Below the pieces are notes generated by a model. The model did not search any database. It worked only from the letters and a program-made list of their open reading frames with translations, and was not told the origin of the DNA. Below are positions 46,605 through 57,482 of a stretch of 64,000 bases of DNA, piece after piece (position 1 is the first letter of the stretch; every line of letters starts with the position of its first letter). This DNA comes from Reticulitermes speratus (taxonomy: Eukaryota; Arthropoda; Insecta; Blattodea; Rhinotermitidae): contig JAJKFL010000006.1 of the NCBI GenBank assembly GCA_021186555.1, forward strand, positions 2,148,715 to 2,212,714, given 5' to 3'. The position numbers and the translations under genes were made by a program.

Positions 46605-46800
46605 TTTTTTTTCCCATGGCTCGACAGCCCTATATGGGCCTGGGCCTCCTCGTTTCGTCGAGGCTTCACGATCACACACTTTAGACACACCACATTCGGT
46701 AGGACTCCTCTGGACGAGTGATCAGCCCGACGCAGAGACCTCTACCTGACAACACACAACACTCACAACAGACAGACATCCATGCCCTAGGCGGGATTTT
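46605..46800 (-). repeat. SINE-2 body, head lost into a T run
   Basis: GGCTCGACAGCCCTATATGG, GAGGCTTCACGATCACAC, AGGACTCCTCTGGACGAGTG, CAGACATCCATGCCCTAGGC, then a run of about 22 T at 46798-46819 where the tRNA-like head should be. Confidence 0.85.
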
Positions 46801-46819
46801 TTTTTTTTTTTTTTTTTTT

Positions 46820-47176
46820 GTCTGTCCGGGGTTTTTCCCCTTTGATCCATTTTTGTACTATTTAAATCCTTTTTTCGTCCTTCGTGTCACTTTACGTTCC
46901 ATGCTACCGTCCTTATACAACACAACACAAACATCCATGCCCCCGGTGGGATTCGAACCCACGATCCCAGTATACGAGCGGCCGAAGACCCACGCCTTAG
47001 ACCGCACGGCCACTGGGATCGGCTTGATTCGAACCCACGATCCCAGTATACGAGCGGCCGAAGACCCACGCCTTAGACCGCACGGCCACTGGGATCGGCT
47101 TGATTCGAACCCACAATCCTAGCAAGCGAGCGGCCGAAGACCCACGCCTTAGACCGCGCGGCCATTGGGATCGGCA
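46820..47176 (-). repeat. SINE-2-like element with three tandem tRNA-like heads
   Basis: After a diverged body, three tRNA-like segments follow (about 46938-47020, 47027-47103 and 47104-47176). Each, on minus, has GTGGCCGTGCGGTCTAAGG or close and a B box GGGTTCGAA. The three are nearly identical except the last (AAGCGAGCG, TTGTGGG). Confidence 0.85.
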
Positions 47177-47261
47177 ATTACAATTTACTATCTGATATAA
47201 ATTCAACAGCAGCAGTCCTGAAATTCTTCCTAAGGCCGTCAAACAAACCAAAACATGTCAG

Positions 47262-47350
47262 GCCTCTCAGCACAGCGGTCAGTGTCCACACAGCGGTCAG
47301 TGTCCACACAGCGGTCAGTGTCCACACAGCGGTCAGTGTCCACACAGCCG
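47262..47350. repeat. 18-bp minisatellite, five copies
   Basis: CAGCGGTCAGTGTCCACA repeated, with slightly degenerate ends. Confidence 0.95.
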
Positions 47351-47624
47351 AGGTTTAACTTTTACAAAGCTCCGCAGTTTGCATCTTTACTACGACTGTC
47401 CGAACAAACTGCAAATATTTATACACGCAGAACTTCACAATATGTCTTTATAATAGTGACTGTGTGTTTACTGTGCGGTACGAACTGAATTTTTGCTATT
47501 TAGATGAAATGAAATCTTCAGAGTTTTAACTCAAACTGTATTTATTTACTGCTTTTAATAACAGACAGTAGAGCGTATATCAAGATGAGTACGGAGTATC
47601 GGTGCAATGCTACTGACAGGGGAA
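47351..47624. other. No gene seen
   Basis: Includes a TGTGTTTACTGTGCGGTACGAACTGAATTT at 47461-47490, a lone 114-family end. Confidence 0.5.
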
Positions 47625-47725
47625 CACAAAGTATTTGAACAGAAACCTGTCCCAATGTCACTCTGTCCAGTAGAAAAATTTCACACAGACTGCCCGGAAT
47701 TAAACCGGAGCCTCCGCGGTGAGAT
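47625..47725 (-). repeat. SINE-3, diverged fragment
   Basis: AAACCTGTCCCAATGTCACT, CACAGACTGCCCGGAATTAAA and GGAGCCTCCGCGGTGAG match the 7.4 kb copy. Confidence 0.7.
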
Positions 47726-47734
47726 TAATCTGAA

Positions 47735-48975
47735 TTGCAATCTAAAGACTCAGTTCGTACCGCGCAGTAAACACACTCCGTCTCAGTTATACAAACCAGT
47801 CAGTTAATGTTGTACAGTGAAATAATCGCTGTTTGTTCTGAGATCCACACAAAACACATAAATACAGTCCGTACCGCGCAGTAAACACACTCCGTCTCAG
47901 TTATACAAACCAGTCAGTTAATGTTGTACAGTGAAATAATCGCTGTTTGTTCTGAGATCCACACAAAACACATAAATACAGTCCGTACCGCGCAGTAAAC
48001 ACACTCCGTCTCAGTTATACAAACCAGTCAGTTAATGCTGTACAGTGAAATAATCGCTGTTTGTTCTGAGATCCACACAAAACACATAAATACAGTCCGT
48101 ACCGCGCAGTAAACACACTCCGTCTCAGTTATACAAACCAGTCAGTTAATGTTGTACAGTGAAATAATCGCTGTTTGTTCTGAGATCCACACAAAACACA
48201 TAAATACAGTCCGTACCGCGCAGTCAACACACTCCGTCTCAGTTATACAAACCAGTCAGTTAATGTTGTACAGTGAAATAATCGCTGTTTGTTCTGAGAT
48301 CCACACAAAACACATAAATACAGTCCGTACCGCGCAGTCAACACACTCCGTCTCAGTTATACAAACCAGTCAGTTAATGTTGTACAGTGAAATAATCGCT
48401 GTTTGTTCTGAGATCCATACAAAACACATAAATACAGTCCGTACCGCGCAGTAAACACACTCCGTCTCAGTTATACAAACCAGTCAGTTAATGTTGTACA
48501 GTGAAATAATCGCTGTTTGTTCTGAGATCCACACAAAACACATAAATACAGTCCGTACCGCGCAGTCAAACACACTCCGTCTCAGTTATACAAACCAGTC
48601 AGTTAATGTTGTACAGTGAAATAATCGCTGTTTGTTCTGAGATCCACACAAAACACATAAATACAGTCCGTACCGCGCAGTAAACACACTCCGTCTCAGT
48701 TATACAAACCAGTCAGTTAATGTTGTACAGTGAAATAATCGCTGTTTGTTCTGAGATCCACACAAAACACATAAATACAGTCCGTACCGCGCAGTAAACA
48801 CACTCCGTCTCAGTTATACAAACCAGTCAGTTAATGTTGTACAGTGAAATAATCGCTGTTTGTTCTGAGATCCACACAAAACACATAAATACAGTCCGTA
48901 CCGCGCAGTAAACACACTCCGTCTCAGTTATACAAACCAGTCAGTTAATGCTGTACAGTGAAATAATCGCTGTTT
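47735..48975 (-). repeat. 114-family array, inverted, about 11 units, abruptly cut
   Basis: Right flank AATCTAAAGACTCAGTTCG, then units; two adjacent units have CAGTCAACACACTCC. The array stops mid-unit (AATCGCTGTTTATATAGG) with no left flank, unlike the other loci. Confidence 0.93.
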
Positions 48976-49479
48976 ATATAGGCATCATGTGATCACATAT
49001 GCTAACCACTAACTGCGATATAGAGAATGGAAACCAAATCTCTTATAAAATTACGTTTTGTTGTTACAGCAACAGTAGTTTTTCCTTAATCCGTGTGAAT
49101 GTGTCTGGTGTTCATCACAGTTTCGCCAAATCTGAAAAGAAATATGTTTTGTTTTGTTCTTTTATTGCACGAATGTTCAGTTAAAACCAAGCCTAAGGGT
49201 TCCTTCATCTAGACAAGTTACTCGCCTGCAGCGGAATCCATTGCAGGGATTTATTTCCAGTGCATGTGACACTGACGTCATAGCTGAGACCCACCGATGT
49301 AATTTCGCTACCGCTGATATACCCTCAGGTTATGACGTCATGGTGTCCGCCCTTTATCTATATGAATGCAGCTGGTCTTCAGTCAATCTGGCTTCATTAC
49401 AGTGAAAGGTGTTCTTCAGAAGTTAACTGTGGTTATTATACATAGATCTACTACTAGGTTAAACCTTCTGAAATTCTAC
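48976..49479. other. No gene seen
   Basis: Short open frames without features. Confidence 0.5.
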
Positions 49480-50130
49480 GTTCTGCCCACACAGTCGGTG
49501 TGTTTACTGCGCGGTACGAACTGAGTCTTTAAATATAATTCAGGTCTAGAGGTGAGTTTAAGTGCCGCCATGTTTAACATTCAACAATCCTACGTTCTGC
49601 CCACACAGTGTATTTATGTGTTTTGTGTGGATCTCAGAACAAACAGCGATTATTTCACTGTACAGCATTAACTGACTGGTTTGTATAACTGAGACGGAGT
49701 GTGTTTACTGCGCGGTACGGACTGTATTTATGTGTTTTGTGTGGATCTCAGAACAAACAGCGATTATTTCACTGTACAGCATTAACTGACTGGTTTGTAT
49801 AACTGAGACGGAGTGTGTTTACTGCGCGGTACGGACTGTATTTATGTGTTTTGTGTGGATCTCAGAACAAACAGCGATTATTTCACTGTACAACATTAAC
49901 TGATTGGTTTGTATAACTGAGACGGAGTGTGTTTACTGCGCGGTACGGACTGTATTTATGTGTTTTGTGTGGATCTCAGAACAAACAGCGATTATTTCAC
50001 TGTACAGCATTAACTGACTGGTTTGTATAACTGAGACGGAGTATGTTTACTGCGCGGTACGGACTGTATTTATGTGTTTTGTGTGGATCTCAGAACAAAC
50101 AGCGATTATTTCCCTATACAGCATTAACCG
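49480..50130 (+). repeat. 114-family elements, direct, about 4.6 units
   Basis: A flank-plus-end fragment (49480-49545) is followed by left flank CATGTTTAACATTCAACAAT and units from 49608. The last unit breaks off at about 50125 (CCCTATACAGCATTAACCGG). Confidence 0.92.
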
Positions 50131-50296
50131 GTTGTTTTTTTTAGAAGTAACCACACTATTGTCATTCTCGGGTAATAATTGGGTCTTTACATATCATACC
50201 GTAGATTATTTTGTCTTCGGAAGGTTAAAATCTTCATATGATAATCTCAAAACGTAACAAGTCTCCAATACCGTTAATGCTAGAAAGCAGAGCTTT
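50131..50296. other. No gene seen
   Basis: Spacer. Confidence 0.5.
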
Positions 50297-50351
50297 ACGT
50301 GACCAGTTTACATTTAAGTGACCAGTTTACATTTACGTGACCAGTTTACAT
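50297..50351. repeat. 19-bp repeat, three copies
   Basis: CGTGACCAGTTTACATTTA three times, the middle one starting AGTG. Confidence 0.9.
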
Positions 50352-50529
50352 TCCGTCGGGCCGACCGCCTTCAAGACGGCGTATAAACAGTCTGTAACCA
50401 GAAATACAAACACTTTAACATTTAGACTGTTACAATACTGATCGAACTGACTTGGCGATAACTGCATCAAAATAAACCAAAGACATAAGAACTTTGTATT
50501 ATATATACCGAGCATTTTAATAATCAATT

Positions 50530-50613
50530 AATTACTTTATTCCAACAAATGCACTACACTATTTTAGTGTTTACACTAAAATAGTGTAGTGCATTTGTTG
50601 GAATAAAATAATT
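50530..50613. mobile_element. Near-perfect hairpin MITE
   Basis: Arms of about 40 bases (ATTCCAACAAATGCACTACA and its inverse) separated by TT, with one mismatch, flanked by AATTAATTA-like sequence on both sides. Same arms as the element at 18.79-18.96 kb but without its spacer. Confidence 0.85.
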
Positions 50614-51108
50614 AATTAAATACATACGAGTTTACAGCTACCAAAATTTAGGACTGCCCCACCATCTTTCTTCTTTTTGAATATAAATTAGTTATAATGT
50701 TTTATTCCCCTGTGCCAAGGATCGTCCCATCAAGTGTTAAGCCTCACGATCAAATCACATCACATAATCGATACTTTTATATAACCGTATCACCGCGTTA
50801 AGATACTTTCTTGTCTTGCCTGTACTCGATGGAGTCACAAATATTTTTGTAATCAACCTCCTCAGTGACAATTTCTTTTTGGAACGACGTAAAGTTTTCT
50901 CACTGACAAAAAATTTTGACATTTAACTTCTATAACTGCACATTCATACAGACCGCCACGCCACGTGCACTATCACATCTACTATTTCGACACAAATACA
51001 CTCGTGAGGTTTAATTTTACGATTCAAACGTAATACACAGTACCGTGAAGATACTGACAGATACAAGATACTGACAGTCAAGACAACTTCCGTCTTATAC
51101 TGCACTGG
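50614..51108. other. No gene seen
   Basis: AT-rich, no recognisable content. Confidence 0.5.
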
Positions 51109-51375
51109 TAAAGGTAAATGTAAAGGTCACCCTACAACAGGCCATGAAGGCTCAGACTGGGAGTAGAGGTAAAGCTGTACTCTTTCTTTAACCTCGGCGC
51201 TAGACGGGGGTGGGTGGTCAACGCCACGCCCCGGCCGCTTTACCCCCGGGAAATGACCCGGTACACATTGTACAGCAGGCTGGGTAGGCCCCAGGGCCGG
51301 TCTGGACGGGTGCTGAAAATCTCGCCCCCACCGGGATTCGATCCCCGGACCGTCCAGCCCGTAGCGAGTCGCACC
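51109..51375 (-). repeat. SINE-1, head-truncated
   Basis: (GGTAAA)n tail, full body, B-box side GGGATTCGATCCCCGG. It stops at GTAGCGAGTCGC, so the A box is missing. Confidence 0.88.
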
Positions 51376-51424
51376 CTCCCCCTCCCCCGTCCTTGGCAGG
51401 ATTTGGAACTCCAGCGTTCATGAA

Positions 51425-51520
51425 GGGCTGAGTCCACGATGAGAAGCTGTTAGTCGCTCAGCTAGTCAACAAATGCCGTTGCGTTTATGGAGCCCGAAGG
51501 CTCACTGCTGTGTTCGCCTA
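51425..51520 (+). repeat. Diverged CTAACTAACTCCATG-family remnant
   Basis: GAGAAGCTGTTAGTCGCTCAG, CTAGTCAACAAATGCC and GGAGCCCGAAGGCTCACTGC correspond to the 35 kb units. Confidence 0.6.
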
Positions 51521-51644
51521 GTCCTCGCGCAACATTTCTTATCATGCTGTTTTTTTTGCGGTAAGTTCGTACTCCCTGCCAAGCCCCCTAACTGGAGGAC
51601 CGCCCCTTGTAAGTTCTCCGCATTTGCTTACCCACAACATATGT

Positions 51645-51805
51645 CTCTTATGGATGTTGTGTGTTGTCAGGTAGAGGTCTCTGCGACGAGCTGGTCACTA
51701 GTCCAGAGGAGTCCTACCGAGTGTGGTGTGTCGAGTGTGATCGTGAAGCCTCGATAATGAGGAGGCCTAGGCCCCCAAGGGGCTGTCGAGCCATTGGGGG
51801 GGGGG
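51645..51805 (+). repeat. SINE-2, 5'-truncated
   Basis: ATGTTGTGTGTTGTCAGGTA, AGGTCTCTGCGACGAGCTGG and GGGGCTGTCGAGCCATTGGG. The tRNA-like head is absent. Confidence 0.85.
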
Positions 51806-52268
51806 ACATATTCGTAGCTGCTGTCCACGACGGGAGGTCAAATGAGTCATTAAGAGTAAGCTCATCAGTGAAAATGTGTCCAAAGTGTCCGGTTGTGCTC
51901 GCAAAGTGCTGCAGAGGTCAGACTGACCGCGCAGTGGCTGTCAATATCGAGCCGCTCGTCCAAGTGCCTAGCCATTCAAGTCCAGGGCTGCAGTGGATCG
52001 CGTTGCTTGTGGTCGGGCTCGTGAAACCGTCCACACTTACGGATAAGCACAAGTCTGACAACGAACAGTCTGGACGCACCTTCAGAATAGGCGCTAATCG
52101 CTGTCAGGCGTCGCGAAAACCAGACTACCACCGTTGCTGGCATAGCGGGTGAGGATAAATGCCAGGAAATGGGAAGGGATTGATGGAGAAAGTAGAGTAG
52201 GAGATTAAGGAATGAGAGGGATAAATGAAGGAAAGAAAGAAATAAGTCATTTTGATGGATTGTGCAGC
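51806..52268. other. No gene seen
   Basis: A 163-codon frame (51661-52152) starts in SINE-2 sequence and has no recognisable features; not accepted as a gene. Confidence 0.5.
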
Positions 52269-53444
52269 GATGTGCCTAAATGTATCGTAGTGTGGGGTTT
52301 GTTGTGATGTGCCTAAATGTATCGTAGTGTGGGGTTTGTTGTGATGTGCCTAAATGTATCGTAGTGTGGGGTTTGTTGTGATGTGCCTAAATGTATCGTA
52401 GTGTGGGGTTTGTTGTGATGTGCCTAAATGTATCGTAGTGTGGGGTTTGTTGTGATGTGCCTAAATGTATCGTAGTGTGGGGTTTGTTGTGATGTGCCTA
52501 AATGTATCGTAGTGTGGGGTTTGTTGTGATGTGCCTAAATGTATCGTAGTGTGGGGTTTGTTGTGATGTGCCTAAATGTATCGTAGTGGGGTTTGTTGTG
52601 ATGTGCCTAAATGTATCGTAGTGTGGGGTTTGTTGTGATGTGCCTAAATGTATCGTAGTGTGGGGTTTGTTGTGATGTGCCTAAATGTATCGTAGTGTGG
52701 GGTTTGTTGTGATGTGCCTAAATGTATCGTAGTGTGGGGTTTGTTGTGATGTGCCTAAATGTATCGTAGTGTGGGGTTTGTTGTGATGTGCCTAAATGTA
52801 TCGTAGTGTGGGGTTTGTTGTGATGTGCCTAAATGTATCGTAGTGTGGGGTTTGTTGTGATGTGCCTAAATGTATCGTAGTGTGGGGTTTGTTGTGATGT
52901 GCCTAAATGTATCGTAGTGTGGGGTTTGTTGTGATGTGCCTAAATGTATCGTAGTGTGGGGTTTGTTGTGATGTGCCTAAATGTATCGTAGTGTGGGGTT
53001 TGTTGTGATGTGCCTAAATGTATCGTAGTGTGGGGTTTGTTGTGATGTGCCTAAATGTATCGTAGTGTGGGGTTTGTTGTGATGTGCCTAAATGTATCGT
53101 AGTGTGGGGTTTGTTGTGATGTGCCTAAATGTATCGTAGTGTGGGGTTTGTTGTGATGTGCCTAAATGTATCGTAGTGTGGGGTTTGTTGTGATGTGCCT
53201 AAATGTATCGTAGTGTGGGGTTTGTTGTGATGTGCCTAAATGTATCGTAGTGTGGGGTTTGTTGTGATGTGCCTAAATGTATCGTAGTGTGGGGTTTGTT
53301 GTGATGTGCCTAAATGTATCGTAGTGTGGGGTTTGTTGTGATGTGCCTAAATGTATCGTAGTGTGGGGTTTGTTGTGATGTGCCTAAATGTACGTGTGTG
53401 GGTTTGTTGTGATGTCTAAATGTATCGTAGTGTGGGGTTTGTTG
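52269..53444. repeat. 37-bp minisatellite, about 32 copies
   Basis: Unit GATGTGCCTAAATGTATCGT + AGTGTGGGGTTTGTTGT. Nearly all copies are identical; exceptions are a 2-base loss at about 52588 and decay in the last two copies (53391-53420). The least diverged array in the window. Confidence 0.98.
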
Positions 53445-53837
53445 CTTTGAAAATTGTGTTTGTGGGAGGCGGTAGTAACTTTGGGCTGGCATTTTTTGTG
53501 GTTGATGGCTTATAAAAAGGAATGGCACCGGTATTCTTGGTCTGAATTAACGTTAAAGTAACAGAAAGAATTGTAGTTGCAGTAACACTATACAGGGTGT
53601 AACTACACTCGTCCAGTTCGTTGTGCGTGCAGTAAATACGCGTGTAGTTCGCACAGTGTCAGGGGTGTTTGGGACTTTGTTGTTTTGTAAGTCGCTCTAA
53701 ACACGGGCTGAAGGACAAATTATACACTAAGTCCTTGTTTTACGCTCAAGTGGAGTTCCTGAAAAAGTGGGCGTCTATAAAACATGGCGATCCCGTAAGA
53801 AAAAAAATGCTTAAATAAATGCAAATAAACCAGCTAA
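53445..53837. other. No gene seen
   Basis: No recognisable content. Confidence 0.5.
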
Positions 53838-54095
53838 AGGCCGATCGCAGTGGTCGAGCTGTCTAAGGCGTGGGTCTGCGGCCGCTTGCTTACTGGGATT
53901 GCGGGTTCGAATCCCGCCTAGGGCATGGATGTCTGTGTTGTGTGTTGTCGGGTAGAAGTCTCTGCGACGGGCTGATCACTCGTCCAGAGGAGTCCTACCG
54001 AGTGTGGTGTGTCTAAAGTGTGTGATCGTGAAGCCTCGATAATGAGGAGGCCTAGGCCCCAAAGGGGCTGTCGAGCCATTGGGGAAAAAAACAGC
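53838..54095 (+). repeat. SINE-2, full length
   Basis: GGCCGATCGCAGTGGTCGAG, CTGTCTAAGGCGTGGG (A-box region), GGGTTCGAATCCCGCC (perfect B box), the standard body, GGGGCTGTCGAGCCATTGGG and an A tail. The reference copy for this family in the window. Confidence 0.92.
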
Positions 54096-54149
54096 TAAAG
54101 GGCTTTTCTGTAATTTTTAACCAACAAACGCACACAACTGTCATCAGAT

Positions 54150-54225
54150 TCACAATAATATATTTATAACACTAAGTGCCATACGTTTCGGACCTTACTG
54201 GTACTTCATCAGGAAGTACATTAAT
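54150..54225. repeat. Motif remnant
   Basis: GCCATACGTTTCGGACCTTA and GTACTTCATCAGGAAG, like the TTTCGG/CTTCAGG pairing seen elsewhere. Confidence 0.4.
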
Positions 54226-54484
54226 TGTTGTATAAAACAATTATAAAAATATAAAAAATTTAAAAAAAAATATGAAATTCAGGTAAAGGACCTTAGAATG
54301 AAAATGAGAGAGCGCAAATTAAGAAGTGGTGCGTTAAAGCAAAAAGAAAGATAAAACAAACTGACGTAAAGCGAGGCCTGGTGTGTGCGCGCGCGCCGTA
54401 ACCTTGTAAAAGCTCTGAATTATTCCCTCACCCTGTATTTATGGCTGTTCTTATTGTCACATTAAACAGCCGTTATTTCACCAC
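54226..54484. other. No gene seen
   Basis: A-rich, no recognisable content. Confidence 0.5.
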
Positions 54485-54533
54485 GCAACACTAACACTAA
54501 CACTAACATTAACACTAACACTAACACTAACAG
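54485..54533. repeat. (CACTAA)n, about eight copies
   Basis: AACACTAACACTAACACTAA with one ATTAAC variant. Not the insect telomere repeat (TTAGG). Confidence 0.9.
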
Positions 54534-54689
54534 GTTGGTCCGCGTAGTGCAGACGGACTGTGTAGAACTGCCTAACGTTATTTTGATCAAGGTCAGACTT
54601 CAGAAAGTCACCAAACTGACATATGACACATTTTGACAGATGGGCACGTTTACATGACAGCGTGTACGATACATGTTGTGGCAGGTCAG

Positions 54690-54960
54690 TGCAGCATCTA
54701 CGGGCTGCACGGTCCGGGGATCGAATCCCGGTGGAGGCGAGATTTTCAGCACCCGTCCAGACCGGCCCTGGGGCCTACCCAGCCTCCTGTACAATGGGTA
54801 CCGGGTCATTCCCGGGGGTAAAGCGGCCGGGGCGTGGCGTTGACCACCCACCCTCATCTAGCGCCGAGGTTAAAGAAAGAGTAGAGCTATACCTCTACTC
54901 CCCCTCTGGGCCTTCATGGCCTGTTCTAGGGTAAACTTAACCTTTTTTTACCTTTACCTT
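54690..54960 (+). repeat. SINE-1 with intact B box
   Basis: GGGGATCGAATCCCGGTGG, full body and a TTTTTACCTTTACCTT tail. The A box is degraded (GTGCAGCATCTACGGG). Confidence 0.88.
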
Positions 54961-55425
54961 AAATGCATTCACCACCGTACGATACACCGAGAACGGCGGC
55001 AGGTGAAGAATGAAAGGCCCGTACAGTGCACCGAGGCCGGCCTTCGTAAGATCAATTATGAACTGCAATACAAAGAAGTGCTACAGCCGACAGCTTGTAC
55101 GATTTCTAAATTAGTAGCGAGTTGAGTCAGACCAGAAAGTAGGGTACGTTGGGAAACTGGATAGCTTTACCCTATACGACGCAAAAAACTTTATGTTACG
55201 TCTGACAACTCTGTGGTATTGGAAATCCATAACGGGGGGGGGGGGGGGGGCTCTTAAAGATGACTTAGTTGTAGAATTATTGATTTGTAAGTTACTCTGG
55301 TTTGTGCCGGTCCGTTTGAAGCATCTGAAGGCAAATACAGACGTAACTTTTTGCCAACCGCCACAGTTTGTTTACTTTTCAATTCCGTAATCAGAAAGCC
55401 AACTTTGAAAATTAATATCAGCAGT
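54961..55425. other. No gene seen; G run at 55234-55250
   Basis: No recognisable content. Confidence 0.5.
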
Positions 55426-56456
55426 AGCAGCAGGGTACCGGTATAAGCCATTAGCAGCAGGTACCGGTATAAGCCATTAGCAGCAGGTACCGGTATAAGC
55501 CATTAGCAGCAGGGTACCGGTATAAGCCATTAGCAGCAGGTACCGGTATAAGCCATTAGCAGCAGGGTACCGGTATAAGCCATTAGCAGCAGGTACCGGT
55601 ATAAGCCATTAGCAGCAGGTACCGGTATAAGCCATTAGCAGCAGGTACCGGTATAAGCCATTAGCAGCAGGTACCGGTATAAGCCATTAGCAGCAGGGTA
55701 CCGGTATAAGCCATTAGCAGCAGGGTACCGGTATAAGCCATTAGCAGCAGGGTACCGGTATAAGCAATTAGCAGCAGGTACCGGTATAAGCCATTAGCAG
55801 CAGGTACCGGTATAAGCCATTAGCAGCACGTACCGGTATAAGCCATAAGCAGCAGGTACCGGTATAAGCCATTAGCAGCAGGGTACCGGTATAAGCCATT
55901 AGCAGCAGGGTACCGGTATAAGCCATTAGCAGCAGGGTACCGGTATAAGCCATTAGCAGCAGGGTACCGGTATAAGCCATTAGCAGCAGGTACCGGTATA
56001 AGCCATTAGCAGCAGGGTACCGGTATAAGCCATTAGCAGCAGGTACCGGTATAAGCCATTAGCAGCAGGTACCGGTATAAGCCATTAGCAGCAGGTACCG
56101 GTATAAGCCATTAGCAGCAGGTACCGGTATAAGCCATTAGCAGCAGGTACCGGTATAAGCCATTAGCAGCAGGTACCGGTATAAGCCATTAGCAGCAGGT
56201 ACCGGTATAAGCCATTAGCAGCAGGTACCGGTATAAGCCATTAGCAGCAGGTACCGGTATAAGCCAGTAGCAGCAGGTACCGGTATAAGCCATTAGCAGC
56301 AGGTACCGGTATAAGCCATTAGCAGCAGGTACCGGTATAAGCCATTAGCAGCAGGTACCGGTATAAGCCATTAGCAGCAGGTACCGGTATAAGCCATTAG
56401 CAGCAGGTACCGGTATAAGCCATTAGCAGCAGGTACCGGTATAAGCCATTAGCAGC
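55426..56456. repeat. 26/27-bp minisatellite, about 39 copies
   Basis: Unit AGCAGCAGGTACCGGTATAA + GCCATT; a 27-base form has AGGGTACC. The 27-base form is interspersed before about 56030 and absent afterwards. The core GGTACC and ACCGGT are palindromic. Confidence 0.97.
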
Positions 56457-57119
56457 TTCTTTCGCCTTCATGGGTTATTTCGCTAAACAGAAACCAACAG
56501 GAAAACATTCACATCTTCTGGGATGTTAAACCCTTTCGACTGGTGTATAGTTACCGACGTTTCGAAGGATTCTATCCTAAGCCAGTTCAATCCAGTCCAT
56601 ACTGTCACATCAAGTTTCTTCGGAATTCATTCTATCTCCCCCATCTATACATAGGTTTTATAAATATACTACCGGCTTCAGGTTTTCAGAATTTTTTTTC
56701 ATACGTATCTTATCCCATTTGTGCTACATGCCGCGCCCATCTCATCCGACACCATCGAAGAAATGAAACCGTGAGCTTTTCCGAGGCAAGAAGGGAAATA
56801 AGGTATTGAGAATATAGACAGAAAGTGACAGGACTTTGGAAAGACTGTATAATAAGGACTTTCGTGAGTCGTGCTCTAGAAAGATATGACGACAATCAAA
56901 GGGAAAACGGTGAGGCGTGAAGGGGATGTGGCACATATTTTGGTAGCAAAACTTGAAGTGAATGGATATCTGAAAACCTAGACGAAGATGGGATTATAAT
57001 ATTCAAGTGGATGTTACGGAGATAGAGTAGAAGGTGGATTCATCACACTCACGATGAGGCACTGTGGAGGATTCTTGTAATTTCGTGCTGCATAAAAGGC
57101 GAGAAATATTTCGAGAGGC
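56457..57119. other. Motif remnant and possible retroelement scrap
   Basis: CCGACGTTTCGAAGGATTCTATCC at about 56551 belongs to the dispersed motif. On the minus strand at about 56705-56760 the residues RMRWARHVAQMG resemble a short conserved piece of non-LTR element proteins, but only a dozen residues match. No gene is supported. Confidence 0.4.
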
Positions 57120-57482
57120 TGACATATGTGGTGCTGGAGAAGAATGGAGAAGATCAGTTGGACCGATCGTGTGAGAAATGAAGAAGTATTACACAGAGTG
57201 AAGGAGGAGAGGAATATCGTACATACAATAAAAAGAAGAAAGGGTAACTGGATTGGTCACATCTTGCGTAGAAACTGCCTTCTGAAACATGTGATTGAAG
57301 GAAAGTTAGAGGGAAGGATAGAAATGACGGGAAGACGAGGGAGAAGGCGTAAGCAGCTACTGGATGACCTTAAGGAAAAGAGAAGATACTGTAAATTGAA
57401 AGAGGAAGCACTAGATCGCACCCGATGGAGATCTCGCTTTGGAAGAGGCTACGGACCTGTCGTAAGACAGACTACAGAATGA
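57120..57482 (+). pseudogene. RTE-like polyprotein C-terminal fragment, second copy
   Basis: Adds WCWRRMEKISWTDRVRNEEV to the start of the 22.3 kb fragment and then matches it almost residue for residue through FGRGYGPVVRQ to TGA at 57480. The reverse transcriptase core is not present upstream in any frame I could recognise. Its 3' end runs straight into the 39-bp array. Confidence 0.87.

Noticed and set aside
46718..47122. 134-codon frame with VGFEPTIP-type residues
   Set aside because: This peptide is the translation of tRNA-like SINE heads, a common false prediction.
46938..47176. Three true tRNA genes
   Set aside because: They are joined to a SINE-2 body and the arms carry mismatches; better explained as SINE heads.
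51661..52152. 163-codon frame
   Set aside because: Begins in SINE-2 sequence, includes a G run and has no protein-like features beyond it.
54485..54533. Telomere-type repeat
   Set aside because: The unit is CACTAA, not the insect TTAGG/CCTAA, and it is short and internal.
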